Origin: Paenisporosarcina sp. HGH0030
GTDB taxonomy: Bacteria > Bacillota > Bacilli > Bacillales_A > Planococcaceae
DNA length: 64,000 nucleotides
Direction of reading: 5' to 3'
Assembly (NCBI RefSeq): GCF_000411295.1
Contig: NZ_KE150421.1
Location: 1,618,835 to 1,682,834, forward strand
Under the pieces are notes generated by a model that saw only the letters and a program-made list of their open reading frames with translations, did not search any database and was not told the DNA's origin. Below are positions 34,141 through 43,238 of the stretch, piece by piece; positions within the stretch are counted from its first letter, which is position 1, and the number at the start of each line of letters is the position of its first letter. A program made the position numbers and the translations under genes.

Positions 34141-36393
34141 ATGCAAGCACAACAATTAAATTTACAGCTAATTGAACAGTCGAAAATGCGATGTGAAGAA
34201 TGGGGATTGGATCCGACGATTATTCCCGACCCTTTTGAAATTGGCCATGAACAACTACAACAAATTCAAAAAGAAAATAAAGAAGTCTTGAAAGTGGTGG
34301 AATTTTTTATTCCAGAATTTTTGAAGATGGTAAAAGGAACTCCACTTTTGATTGTTGTTACCGATAATCAGGGCATCGTTACCTATATGGAAGGTGACAA
34401 TACGATTAAAGATGTCATTCAACAACTTGGCTTCAGAACAGGCGTTCAGTTTACGGAGAAATACAATGGAACGAATTGTATCAGTCTTGCACTGAACCAC
34501 AATCAACCGGTGGAAGTAGTAGGCTCTCAACATTATCATGATTTCCTCTATCAGTCGGCTTGTTATTCCGTGCCAGTTACAGATCATCGTACGAACGGCA
34601 CTCTTGGAACAGTTTCCATTATGACCGCTTTGAATTTTGAAGACCCTCTACTCCTTTCCTTGCTTTCGATTGTCGGAACGAGTATCGAACGTGAAATCCA
34701 ATTGCAAGAACAAAACAAAGATTTGAATGTGCTGAACCAAGTGTTAACGGAATCCTCACATACTGCCATGATTTTGACGGATCATTATGGTCGTATTATG
34801 GAATTTAATCCATATGCAGAAAAACTGACAGGATTGAAACGCCAAGATGTGATTAAAAAGCCTGCGTCTGAGCTGGCTATTCTTAAGGATTGGATAGATC
34901 AAATCATCCAAACGAAAGAAAGCTTCTCCGATATCGAAGTGAAATTCCAAAAACCGGATTCGTCAAAAGAAACCATATGTCTATTTGACGGCCGTCCAAT
35001 TTACAGTGTGAATCAATATTTCATCGGGACAGTCTGCAGTTTCCGGGACATAACGGAACGCTATGAAAACCAATTGATCATGCAACATCACGCACATCAT
35101 GATGATTTAACAACATTGCCTAATAGACGCTATTTCCATAACTATATAAATGGCATTCTGGATTCATCCGATGGGAAAAATATTTCATTGGCGGTTTTCC
35201 TGCTAGATCTTGATCGTTTTAAATTAATCAATGATACATTGGGTCATGCAAAAGGTGATACGTTACTTGTTGAAATCGCTCAAAGATTAAATCATTATTT
35301 ACTCGACAAAGGAAAGCTGTTTCGAATGGGTGGCGATGAGTTTACCATCGCTTTGACAGATTTCAATTCAGTTGATGAAATAAAAAAAATTGCCGACGAT
35401 ATTATTGAAGTCGTTCGGAAACCATTTTTCCTTCAAAACCTGGAGTTTCATGTTAGCACGAGTATCGGTATCGCCCTCTATCCAAATGACGGGTCAGATA
35501 TCAATACCCTATTCCTACATGCAGATACTGCTATGTACCGTGCAAAAGATCAAGGGAAAAACGGTTACTGCATATACAATTCGGATATGAACGAGGAATC
35601 TCTCAAGAAACTGACGCTCGAATCGGAGCTCGAATTAGCCATAAAAAATAACGATCTTATCCTGCATTACCAACCGCAGATTGATTTGCACACTAAGCAA
35701 ATTGTGGGAGTTGAAGCCTTATTACGCTGGAATCATCCTGAACTCGGACTTATTCCTCCAGCTGATTTCATTCCACTAGCTGAAGAAATGGGATTGATGG
35801 TACATCTTGGTGAATGGGTACTCAATCACGGCTGCCGTCAAATGAAAAAGTGGCACGATCAAGGCATGACGTCATTGAAACTATCCATCAACTTGTCTCC
35901 TCAGGAATTTTTAAAGCAACGTCTTGTGGATAAAGTCAAACAAGTATTGCAAGAAACTGGGCTTGCACCACATGGTTTGGAACTGGAAATCACGGAATCT
36001 ATGACAATGGATGTTATTCGTTCCACATCAATCTTGGAAGAATTGCATGAGCTTGGTATCCAGATAGCCATGGATGACTTTGGTACAGGCTACAGTTCAC
36101 TTAACTACTTGAAGAACTTCCATATTCATCGTCTGAAAATTGATCGAAGTTTCATTCGTGACATGCTGAATGGACCGAAAGATGGCCAAATCGTTAGCAC
36201 CATCATTTCCATCGCACATGCGCTGAATCTAAAAGTCATTGCAGAAGGCGTAGAAACAAAAGAACAGCTTCATTTCCTTGAAAAATTACAATGTGACGAA
36301 ATACAAGGCTACTATTACAGCAAACCGTTATCAGCTACCGATCTCGAAAAAAAATATGAATTTAATTCATCTAGAGGTGTCATTCATCCATGA
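34141..36393 (+). CDS. GAF-PAS-GGDEF-EAL c-di-GMP signalling protein
   Basis: A 750-residue cytoplasmic protein. A GAF-like domain (about 55-190) resembles the sensor of AcoR-type activators, with the FTEKYNGTNCISLAL motif near 104-118. Next come a PAS domain (about 200-310), a GGDEF domain (about 315-480; intact GGDEF at 397-401) and an EAL domain (about 495-745; EALLRW at 524-529, ELEITES, DDFGTGYSS). Both catalytic motifs are intact, so it may make and degrade c-di-GMP under control of a small ligand. The stop overlaps the start of the TPP enzyme (ATGA), so the two are co-translated. Confidence 0.92.
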   Translation: MQAQQLNLQLIEQSKMRCEEWGLDPTIIPDPFEIGHEQLQQIQKENKEVLKVVEFFIPEFLKMVKGTPLLIVVTDNQGIVTYMEGDNTIKDVIQQLGFRTGVQFTEKYNGTNCISLALNHNQPVEVVGSQHYHDFLYQSACYSVPVTDHRTNGTLGTVSIMTALNFEDPLLLSLLSIVGTSIEREIQLQEQNKDLNVLNQVLTESSHTAMILTDHYGRIMEFNPYAEKLTGLKRQDVIKKPASELAILKDWIDQIIQTKESFSDIEVKFQKPDSSKETICLFDGRPIYSVNQYFIGTVCSFRDITERYENQLIMQHHAHHDDLTTLPNRRYFHNYINGILDSSDGKNISLAVFLLDLDRFKLINDTLGHAKGDTLLVEIAQRLNHYLLDKGKLFRMGGDEFTIALTDFNSVDEIKKIADDIIEVVRKPFFLQNLEFHVSTSIGIALYPNDGSDINTLFLHADTAMYRAKDQGKNGYCIYNSDMNEESLKKLTLESELELAIKNNDLILHYQPQIDLHTKQIVGVEALLRWNHPELGLIPPADFIPLAEEMGLMVHLGEWVLNHGCRQMKKWHDQGMTSLKLSINLSPQEFLKQRLVDKVKQVLQETGLAPHGLELEITESMTMDVIRSTSILEELHELGIQIAMDDFGTGYSSLNYLKNFHIHRLKIDRSFIRDMLNGPKDGQIVSTIISIAHALNLKVIAEGVETKEQLHFLEKLQCDEIQGYYYSKPLSATDLEKKYEFNSSRGVIHP

Positions 36394-38015
36394 AATCAAT
36401 TGCATCATTATTGGTCGAACACTTAAAATCATTTCAAGTAACTCACGCATTCGGTATTCCCGGTAAAGCGGTTGTTCCTCTTCTCCTTGCAATGGAAAAG
36501 AACGAACTTGAATTCGTATTAAGCAGACACGAATCTGGCGCTGGCTTCATGGCTGCAGGTTATGCACGCCAGAACAATACGCTTGGGGTCGCGGTCGGAA
36601 CTTCAGGACCAGGTGGCACGAACTTGCTGACTGCTGCTGGACAAGCAAAAGCCTTCCACCTGCCGGTACTTTTCATTACTGGACATCCTTCAGTCAAAGA
36701 TTCAGGACGTGCCATGGGTCAGGATTCCAGTATTTTCGGGACAGATCTTGTAAAAATGTTTGAACCAGTTACTCTTTTCAGCGCAAGAGTCGAACGAGCT
36801 GATCAGTTCCAAGTATACTTCCAGCATGCACTTCAAAAAGCACTGACTGGAACAAAAGGTCCTGTTCATCTTTCCATCCCTGCTGACGTGTTGATGGAAG
36901 AAATCGAGCCCTTTACATTATCGCTTCCGGCCTTGGAACCGGCGGTCTCGCCATACATGGGAGAAGTGAAATCCTTGCTGGAGCAAGCGAAAAGACCTCT
37001 CCTGTTCCTAGGGAAAGGTGTGCATATTTCACAGGCTTATGACGAAGTTAGCCAACTTTCACTTCAATACAATGTGCCCGTCATCACTACACCGGGCGGA
37101 AAAGGAACAATTCGCACTGACCATCCGGGTTACCTCGGTCCTTTCGGATTGGGGGGAACGCAAGCTGCGACTGATTATTTAAATGAAGGCGTTGACTTGT
37201 TAATTGTCATCGGAACGAAACTGACGGATATGACGTTAGCCGGTTTCACTCTGGACATGGCGCCTGAACAAATCATTCAATTTGATATTGAAGCGACATT
37301 TATCGGCCGGTCACTACCTGTTCCTACCCTGCCTGTCATTGGGGATGCAAAAACGAATCTACATGCCATTCTTGACCCGGCATTTCGTGAAATTGCGGCA
37401 ACAACTTTCGCTGAGAAAGAAGCAATTGAAGTTGACATTCTTCCTTCAACTACCGAAAGATTGTCAGCAGTTACTGCTGTCCAATTGATGCGCAAACATC
37501 TGCCCTCAGAGACCATACTGTATGGGGACGATGGAAGTCATACTTTCTACGCAATCGAGAATTTCACGATTGAACAAGAAGGTACATTCTTTATGGATGA
37601 TGTCTTCGGGACAATGGGACATGCAATCGGCTACGCCATCGGTGCTAAATTTGCAGATCCCAACCAAGCCATCGCCTGTCTGACTGGCGACGGCTGCATG
37701 ATGATGCACGGCACAGAAATATCAGCCGCTGCATGCCATGACCTGCAAATTCCATTTATCATCCTGAACAACGGTCGCTTAGACATGGTCGACAAAGGCA
37801 TGCGCTATAATTTAGGGCGATCAGTCGGAACGGTTTACGAATACCCAGCAAACTTAAGCCTATTCGGCGAATCACTGGGTGCAGCATCTTTCCGTTGCTT
37901 CACTGCTCAACAAGTTGAAGAAGCCCTGACCTTCGCAAATGTTAACAAAGGGCCAACCGTCATCGAAATAATGGTGGACCCTGAAGAAATCCCACCTACT
38001 CTGAAACGCGGTTAA
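36390..38015 (+). CDS. Thiamine-pyrophosphate enzyme, acetolactate-synthase-like
   Basis: A 541-residue protein of the AHAS/POX family. The N-terminal PYR domain has GIPGKAVVPLL and the catalytic RHESGAGFMAAGYAR glutamate (Glu48). A central domain follows, and the C-terminal PP domain has the TPP/Mg signature starting TGDGCMMMHG (about 431-440) and ending in NN about 27 residues later. Biosynthetic AHAS normally lies beside ilvN/ilvC; here the gene stands alone behind a c-di-GMP protein, so a role outside branched-chain synthesis is likely. Candidate activities are acetolactate, oxalyl-CoA or sulfoacetaldehyde chemistry; the sequence does not decide. Confidence 0.82.
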   Translation: MKSIASLLVEHLKSFQVTHAFGIPGKAVVPLLLAMEKNELEFVLSRHESGAGFMAAGYARQNNTLGVAVGTSGPGGTNLLTAAGQAKAFHLPVLFITGHPSVKDSGRAMGQDSSIFGTDLVKMFEPVTLFSARVERADQFQVYFQHALQKALTGTKGPVHLSIPADVLMEEIEPFTLSLPALEPAVSPYMGEVKSLLEQAKRPLLFLGKGVHISQAYDEVSQLSLQYNVPVITTPGGKGTIRTDHPGYLGPFGLGGTQAATDYLNEGVDLLIVIGTKLTDMTLAGFTLDMAPEQIIQFDIEATFIGRSLPVPTLPVIGDAKTNLHAILDPAFREIAATTFAEKEAIEVDILPSTTERLSAVTAVQLMRKHLPSETILYGDDGSHTFYAIENFTIEQEGTFFMDDVFGTMGHAIGYAIGAKFADPNQAIACLTGDGCMMMHGTEISAAACHDLQIPFIILNNGRLDMVDKGMRYNLGRSVGTVYEYPANLSLFGESLGAASFRCFTAQQVEEALTFANVNKGPTVIEIMVDPEEIPPTLKRG

Positions 38016-38021
38016 TAGATA

Positions 38022-38060
38022 CCCCACCAACTTTTTTCGAGTTGGTGGGGCTTTGTTTTG
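38022..38060 (+). terminator. Terminator after the TPP enzyme gene
   Basis: CCCCACCAAC pairs with GTTGGTGGGG around TTTTTTCGA, followed by CTTTGTTTTG. Confidence 0.92.
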
Positions 38061-38141
38061 TTAACTAAAGAAGTGTCACGTTAATTTTGATAAAAGGTTG
38101 CTGTTGTTTGTTGGAAAATGCCGTTTCAAACAAAAGTTGCG

Positions 38142-38202
38142 TTTTTTCCAACTAACATTTCAGATTCCCTAACTAACAATCAGAATTTTCCGACTAATTA
38201 GC
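38142..38202. repeat. 21-bp periodic array, three units
   Basis: AACTAAC at 38150, AACTAAC at 38171 and GACTAAT at 38192 recur at exactly 21 bases, each preceded by a TTTTCC-like stretch. The intervening bases differ. It belongs to the same family as 47488, 54286 and 55728. Confidence 0.7.
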
Positions 38203-38327
38203 AGTGGTTATGTTCGGAAGTCTATAATGGGTGTCTGGTATTTTTCTTTATATTAGAATTATAAAAGATTCCATAAATACAAAGAATTTCATGATAAACT
38301 AGAATTATCAGAACAGGAGTGATCACA

Positions 38328-38990
38328 ATGCGCGTAGCCATTTTCGACTTTGACGGTACACTGTACCCGCAAGAAACATTTACATTAATGATGAACTATA
38401 TGAAGAAACACCCTGTCCACTCATCAAAATATCAATCATTTTACCGAGCGCTTATGAAGCCATACCTTGCCTATAAAATGAAAATATACCCTGAAAATAA
38501 AATGAAAGCCAAATCAATGCAACTCTATCTAGACGCATTCAAAGGTATGTATCAACGTGAAATCGAAAAATACTTTGAGGATATGTCCCGTGATATGCAC
38601 AAAGACCTTAACTGGAATGTTGTCGATCGTTTGCAAAAGCATTTAATCGAAGGTGACCATGTCCTTCTCGTGTCAGGTGCTTTCACTCCCATGCTAAACG
38701 AAGTTACCCGTGACTTTGCTATTCACGATGTCATTGGTACAGAAATTCCAATGCGAAACGGCAAAATCGATACAGATACTGGCATTTACCATATCCAAGG
38801 AGAACGAAAAAACGAAATGATAGAGAAAGCACTTGAAGGCATGGAGATTGACTGGGAAAACAGTTCAGCTTATGGCGACAGTATTTCAGACATCACCGTT
38901 TTGGAACTTGTTGGAAATCCGGTGGCGGTCCGTCCCGAATCCCGACTGAAAGCAGTAGCTGAAGAACGCAAATGGGAGATTATTTGGTAG
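38328..38990 (+). CDS. HAD superfamily IB phosphatase (SerB-like)
   Basis: A 220-residue protein. ATG 38328 is chosen because AGGAG (38315-38319) lies eight bases before it; the in-frame GTG at 38319 overlaps that site. HAD motif I DFDGTL is at residues 7-12, motif II VLLVSGAF in the middle, and motifs III/IV in GERKNEM and YGDSISDITVL. A helical cap follows motif I (subclass I, type B). The substrate could be phosphoserine or another small phosphomonoester. A structured region and terminator follow. Confidence 0.85.
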   Translation: MRVAIFDFDGTLYPQETFTLMMNYMKKHPVHSSKYQSFYRALMKPYLAYKMKIYPENKMKAKSMQLYLDAFKGMYQREIEKYFEDMSRDMHKDLNWNVVDRLQKHLIEGDHVLLVSGAFTPMLNEVTRDFAIHDVIGTEIPMRNGKIDTDTGIYHIQGERKNEMIEKALEGMEIDWENSSAYGDSISDITVLELVGNPVAVRPESRLKAVAEERKWEIIW

Positions 38991-38994
38991 ACAG

Positions 38995-39180
38995 AAAAGT
39001 GGAGAAGCCCACTATAGCTCGACTCCAACGCTGGAATGGCCGAATCGAAAAACCTGTTTTCAAATGTTGTTAGGAAGGAAGGCTAAGAGCCCGACATCGT
39101 GTCGGAACGCCTTCATGATCAACATCCGATTGAACCAAGCTTAGGTGCGGGCTGGCACTTGTAGCTGGACCGCACAATTA
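38995..39180 (+). ncRNA. Candidate structured RNA or 3' leader-like element
   Basis: This 190-base stretch is GC-richer than its surroundings and holds several non-overlapping stems: AGTGG/CCCACT, TCCA/TGGA, GAAGGC...GCCTTC enclosing CCGACA/TGTCGG, and GTGCGG/CCGCAC. It contains no convincing frame. It lies between the HAD gene and the terminator at 39184, so it could be a 3'-end RNA or a small RNA with its own promoter. No Rfam family is recognised. Confidence 0.4.
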
Positions 39181-39183
39181 ATG

Positions 39184-39222
39184 TAAAAGCGACTGAAGAT
39201 ATAATTTCAGTCGCTTTTTCTT
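39184..39222 (+). terminator. Terminator, GACTGAA hairpin family
   Basis: AAAAGCGACTGAA pairs with TTCAGTCGCTTTTT. It is related to the GGCGGCTGAA hairpins at 55810 and 63137. Confidence 0.88.
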
Positions 39223-39386
39223 TTCCCGAAGCCTACTCAAGAGTGTTTCAGACGCGAGTGATGATTTTTCCGATGTCACCATCTTTTCCTCAAACTGAGA
39301 TTTCGCACTAGTAAAGTTCAATGAATAGCCACCCCCGTGCACTGGTACGTATGATACACTTAAAAGAAAAAAGGAAGTATTCATAA

Positions 39387-39605
39387 ATGAAACGTTTTAA
39401 ATTTATCATTCCGATTATGGTAGTCGTCGCGGTTCTTTCGTTATGGCACTTAAGCACAGATTATTCAGAGGTTCCTCTTGCAACACGTATTTTGATTGCA
39501 GCAGGCGGTTCCGTCGTGTCAGGCATTATCTCCTACTTTATGCTGAGAAAAGATGTTCATAAAGTCGACCCAAAACCTGCAGAACCTACCAATAAAAAAC
39601 GCTAA
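39387..39605 (+). CDS. Small two-span membrane protein
   Basis: A 72-residue protein with hydrophobic segments near 6-22 and 32-51 and a basic, proline-containing tail (DPKPAEPTNKKR). AAAAGGAAG lies before the ATG and a TATGAT that could be a -10 box lies about 30 bases upstream. A hairpin follows at 39645. The family is unknown. Confidence 0.6.
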   Translation: MKRFKFIIPIMVVVAVLSLWHLSTDYSEVPLATRILIAAGGSVVSGIISYFMLRKDVHKVDPKPAEPTNKKR

Positions 39606-39644
39606 ATATATTTACGTGCACTATAAATATGGACAACAAATACT

Positions 39645-39680
39645 ACCTCCAATTGTTAGTTGTGTCTAACAATTGGAGGT
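39645..39680. terminator. Hairpin downstream of the 39387 gene
   Basis: ACCTCCAATTGTTAG pairs perfectly with CTAACAATTGGAGGT around six bases. There is no clear T-run, so termination is uncertain. Confidence 0.55.
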
Positions 39681-39815
39681 GCAGTTCATTTTGACGGTGC
39701 TTTCTCTTTCCTTTCGAGACTTCTTAAAAATCTCATAGACACCTTTTACCTCAAAATTTATCGCTCAAGCACATCTCAACACCAACTTCACTTGTTGAGA
39801 CACCTCTCACCTCAA

Positions 39816-39847
39816 AACAAAAAAACCTTCCCTAATCGGGAAGGTTC
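39816..39847 (-). terminator. Terminator of the first GH13 glucosidase gene
   Basis: On the minus strand ACCTTCCC pairs with GGGAAGGT, followed by seven T, just after the stop at 39852. Confidence 0.92.
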
Positions 39848-39851
39848 ATAA

Positions 39852-41519
39852 TTATTTCATTTGATATATACGTGTTTCAAATGGTGCCATCTCGAAACTA
39901 TTCATTTCTTCGTGAGGTTGCACGTCTTTGTTCGCCAATAATAAGTTATCGAAATTAAATGCGGACTCCGCCATTTTTTCAATGGACACGGTATTTGCTC
40001 CCAAATTGGAAATGACAACTACTTGTTCGTCACCCAAAGTACGCGAATAAGCATATACGTATTCATAATCAGGCAGCAATAAATCGTACGTGCCATACGT
40101 AAAAACATCGTGTGATTTTTTCAGTTGAATCATTTTTTTGTAAAAATGATAGATGGACTGTTCATCTTTCAACTGGTTTTCAACGTTGATGTCAACATAG
40201 TTTGGATTGATGCCAATCCAAGGAGATGCTGTAGAGAAGCCAGCGTTTTGTTCAGACGACCATTGCATCGGGGTACGTGAATTATCACGGCTTGATGACC
40301 AAATGATGTCCATGATTTCTTCATGCGTCTTGCCTTCACTTATCTTAGAAGCGTACATCCCTTTGATGGCCACATCATTATAATCTTCAATCGATGCGAA
40401 CTGTACATTGGTCATGCCGATTTCCTGACCTTGATAAATGAATGGCGTTCCTTGCATGAAGAAATACATAGCTGCGATAGATGTTGCACTTTCGTACCAG
40501 TACTCTTTGTCGTTCCCCCATGTGGAGACGATGCGGGCTTTGTCATGATTTTCGATGAACAATGCGTTCCAGCCATTGTTCTCAAGCCCCTTCTGCCAAC
40601 GCGTCAACACTTCTTTAAGACCTTGGATATCCAGTGTTTTCTTACCTTCAGCATCCCATAATCCCAAGTGATCGAATTGGAACACCATATTGAACTTACC
40701 GTTCTCTTCTCCAACCCATTGATCGATTTCGTCGACACTGACACCGTTTGCTTCGCCAACAGTCATGATATCATATTTTGAAAACGTCTCTTGCTTGAGT
40801 TCTTCAAGGAATGGTTGGATTCCCTCGACGTTCATATATTTTTCCCATGCGTGAATATATGGTTGATCCGTAACGTTTTCCATATCTGAAAACGTTTGGT
40901 CTTTTTTAATATGGCTGATTGCATCCACTCGGAAACCATCAATGCCTTGATCCAGCCACCAATTAATCATGTCATAAAGGGCTGTTCGCACGTCACCATT
41001 TTCCCAGTTCAGGTCAGGTTGTTTTGTCGAGAAGATGTGTAAATAATATTGCCCACTTTCTTCATCCAATTCCCATGTTGAACCGTTGAAAATACTTTCC
41101 CAGTTGTTCGGCTCTTTGCCATCTTTGCCGTCACGCCATACGTACCAATCACGTTTCGGATTGTCTTTTGACGATTTGGACTCGATAAACCATTGATGCT
41201 CATCACTCGTATGATTAATAACCAAATCAATAATCAGCTTCATCCCACGTGCGTGAACTTCTGACAACAATTGAGTGAAATCGGCCATCGTGCCAAACTC
41301 ATCCATGATGTCCTGATAATCGCTTATGTCATAGCCATTGTCATCATTTGGTGATTTGTACATCGGACAGATCCAGATAACATCAATGCCTAAATCTTTC
41401 AGATAATCCAATTTTGAAATGATTCCTTGAAGATCGCCAATGCCATCTCCATTTGAATCCATAAAACTACGAGGATACACTTGATAAACAATTGCTTCTT
41501 TCCACCAGTTTCTAGTCAA
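39852..41519 (-). CDS. GH13 alpha-glucosidase, probably alpha-1,4-preferring
   Basis: A 555-residue cytoplasmic GH13 enzyme of the oligo-1,6-glucosidase/maltase group. TTG 41519 is the start (GGAGG seven bases upstream). The catalytic residues are Asp199 (GFRVDAISH), Glu256 (TVGEANG) and Asp326 (ENHDKAR). The residue after the nucleophile is Ala200; in this group Ala, Gly or Thr there goes with alpha-1,4 specificity and Val with alpha-1,6. It is the last gene of the alpha-glucoside cluster; upstream lies a 600-base leader with two cre sites. Confidence 0.9.
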   Translation of the reverse strand: MTRNWWKEAIVYQVYPRSFMDSNGDGIGDLQGIISKLDYLKDLGIDVIWICPMYKSPNDDNGYDISDYQDIMDEFGTMADFTQLLSEVHARGMKLIIDLVINHTSDEHQWFIESKSSKDNPKRDWYVWRDGKDGKEPNNWESIFNGSTWELDEESGQYYLHIFSTKQPDLNWENGDVRTALYDMINWWLDQGIDGFRVDAISHIKKDQTFSDMENVTDQPYIHAWEKYMNVEGIQPFLEELKQETFSKYDIMTVGEANGVSVDEIDQWVGEENGKFNMVFQFDHLGLWDAEGKKTLDIQGLKEVLTRWQKGLENNGWNALFIENHDKARIVSTWGNDKEYWYESATSIAAMYFFMQGTPFIYQGQEIGMTNVQFASIEDYNDVAIKGMYASKISEGKTHEEIMDIIWSSSRDNSRTPMQWSSEQNAGFSTASPWIGINPNYVDINVENQLKDEQSIYHFYKKMIQLKKSHDVFTYGTYDLLLPDYEYVYAYSRTLGDEQVVVISNLGANTVSIEKMAESAFNFDNLLLANKDVQPHEEMNSFEMAPFETRIYQMK

Positions 41520-41754
41520 ATCTTTACCTCCTTCAGTCTTTCAAGATAACTGCACATTTCATTTTTCATTTAACTTTTTTCAACTTACCTGTTTTACTTC
41601 ACATCACCAGCCGCTTCTCCTAAGATCCCTCTCGGTCGAAAACTTATGAAGACTATTTATAACAATTTCATATGTATTAATCATTCTGTAAGGGGTCTCA
41701 ACTTTGCCCCATCGATGTTGATATTGAATTTCCAAAATACGAAGAACAATGGAA

Positions 41755-41898
41755 TCATGACTCATTGGAACGGATACCATAGACGCAACTTGCATAAAAA
41801 ACGTTACTTTTCTTATGAGAAAGTATGTATGCTGCCATCGAAGAGATAATGATGATAAGAATGATTACGCTCGGGGTCATAATCATGAGGGTATTGAA
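41755..41898 (-). pseudogene. Remnant of a sugar ABC transporter permease (MalG-like)
   Basis: Forty-eight codons read FNTLMIMTPSVIILIIIISS then MAAYILSHKKSNVFYASC, matching the span around the third transmembrane helix of MalG-type permeases (NTLIIxxPS...SSLAAYxLSR). There is no start, and frames break on both sides. Weaker hydrophobic pieces extend to about 42000 and a possible end lies near 41590. A permease gene seems to have decayed here, beside an intact MsmX-type ATPase gene. Confidence 0.5.
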
Positions 41899-42011
41899 AA
41901 AAATATTGGAACGAAATCCAAACGCTCTAAAATATCATTGTCATCATCCATATGAAAACAACGAAACATATAAAGTTCATTGTCCCAGCAAATAGAACAT
42001 TTCTTAAAATA

Positions 42012-42025
42012 TGAAAACGCTTGCA
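42012..42025 (+). promoter_or_regulatory. Catabolite-responsive element (cre) 1
   Basis: TGAAAACGCTTGCA matches the Bacillus CcpA consensus TGWAARCGYTWNCW at every position. Confidence 0.8.
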
Positions 42026-42044
42026 TAAACTTTTCAGGAATCTG

Positions 42045-42058
42045 TGCAAACGTTTTCA
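42045..42058 (-). promoter_or_regulatory. Catabolite-responsive element (cre) 2
   Basis: On the minus strand TGAAAACGTTTGCA also matches the cre consensus at every position. It is 19 bases from cre 1 in the opposite orientation. The pair lies about 500 bases before the first glucosidase gene and just after the msmX stop. A LacI-type local regulator is an alternative reader. Confidence 0.8.
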
Positions 42059-42134
42059 CAAATAGGTAAACTTATCGTATCACATGACGTTTCTTCATTC
42101 AATAACACTTTTTATATTATTCAATTACTTTATA

Positions 42135-43220
42135 TTACTTAATGCGTAATTCACTTTCTTTATCAAAGAAGTGTCCTTTTTCCAAGTTGAGTGCAAGATT
42201 GATTATATCGCCAGGCTGAACATTGCTGCTTGCATCTATTCGTGAGATGAATTCTTGATTGTCGATGTTCGAGTAAACCATCAATTCCGCCCCAGTAAGT
42301 TCTGATACTTCCACTTTTACAGGCAAAGTTGGTGATCCAACAGGTGCTTCATTTGAAATATGTTCAGGACGAATTCCTAAGATTACTTCCTTACCTTCGT
42401 AGCCTTGCTCTTTTAAGTAAGTTGCATGTGAAGCTGGAATTTCAAGAGAAGTTTCCCCAATCACAAAATGTCCTTTCACGACTTTTCCATTGAAGAAATT
42501 CATAGAAGGTGAACCGATGAAACCACCAACGAATACATTATCCGGCTTATCATATACTTCTTTTGGCGTGCCGATTTGCTGAACGAGCCCGTCTTTCATA
42601 ATGACAATACGTGAAGCCATTGTCATTGCCTCTGTTTGATCATGTGTTACATAAATAGTTGTTGTCTTCAGTCGTAAATGTAATTTGGCAATTTCAGCAC
42701 GCATTTGAACACGCAACTTTGAATCAAGGTTCGATAATGGCTCATCCATCAAGAATAGATTGGCATCACGGACAATCGCACGACCTAGTGCCACGCGCTG
42801 ACGTTGACCGCCTGATAGTGCTTTTGGTTTGCGATCCAAATAAGGTTCCAAACCAAGAATTTCAGCAGCATTTTTTACACGTTCTGCAATTTCATCTTTC
42901 GGGAACTTACGCAATTTCAATCCGAACGCCATATTTTCAAATACCGTCATGTGAGGGTAAAGTGCGTAGTTTTGGAAAACCATTGCAATATCACGCTCTT
43001 TTGGCGGAACATCGTTCATGCGTTTGCCATCGATATAAAAATTACCATGCGAAATATCTTCAAGACCTGCAATCATACGCAATGTGGTCGACTTCCCACA
43101 CCCTGAAGGACCAACGAAAACAATAAATTCTTGTTCTTCTACATGCAAGTCAAAATTTGAAACGGCAGTAACGTTGTTATCGTAAACTTTTGATATGTTT
43201 TCCAACACTAATTTTGCCAA
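42135..43220 (-). CDS. msmX: Sugar ABC transporter ATP-binding protein, MsmX type
   Basis: A 361-residue multitask ATPase that energises carbohydrate importers of the CUT1 class. TTG 43220 is preferred: it gives MAKLVLENISKVYDNNVTAV, the family's usual start, and an AAAGGA site lies about ten bases upstream. Motifs are Walker A GPSGCGKST, Q-loop, signature LSGGQ, Walker B FLMDEP and a C-terminal TOBE regulatory domain (about 235-360). It lies between two glucoside enzymes, with no intact permease in the window. Confidence 0.88.
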   Translation of the reverse strand: MAKLVLENISKVYDNNVTAVSNFDLHVEEQEFIVFVGPSGCGKSTTLRMIAGLEDISHGNFYIDGKRMNDVPPKERDIAMVFQNYALYPHMTVFENMAFGLKLRKFPKDEIAERVKNAAEILGLEPYLDRKPKALSGGQRQRVALGRAIVRDANLFLMDEPLSNLDSKLRVQMRAEIAKLHLRLKTTTIYVTHDQTEAMTMASRIVIMKDGLVQQIGTPKEVYDKPDNVFVGGFIGSPSMNFFNGKVVKGHFVIGETSLEIPASHATYLKEQGYEGKEVILGIRPEHISNEAPVGSPTLPVKVEVSELTGAELMVYSNIDNQEFISRIDASSNVQPGDIINLALNLEKGHFFDKESELRIK

Positions 43221-43238
43221 TCCATACACGTCCTTTAC

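Noticed and set aside
39178-39384. A 68-codon minus-strand frame
   Set aside because: It overlaps the terminator at 39184-39222 and part of the promoter of the 39387 gene, and has no ribosome binding site.
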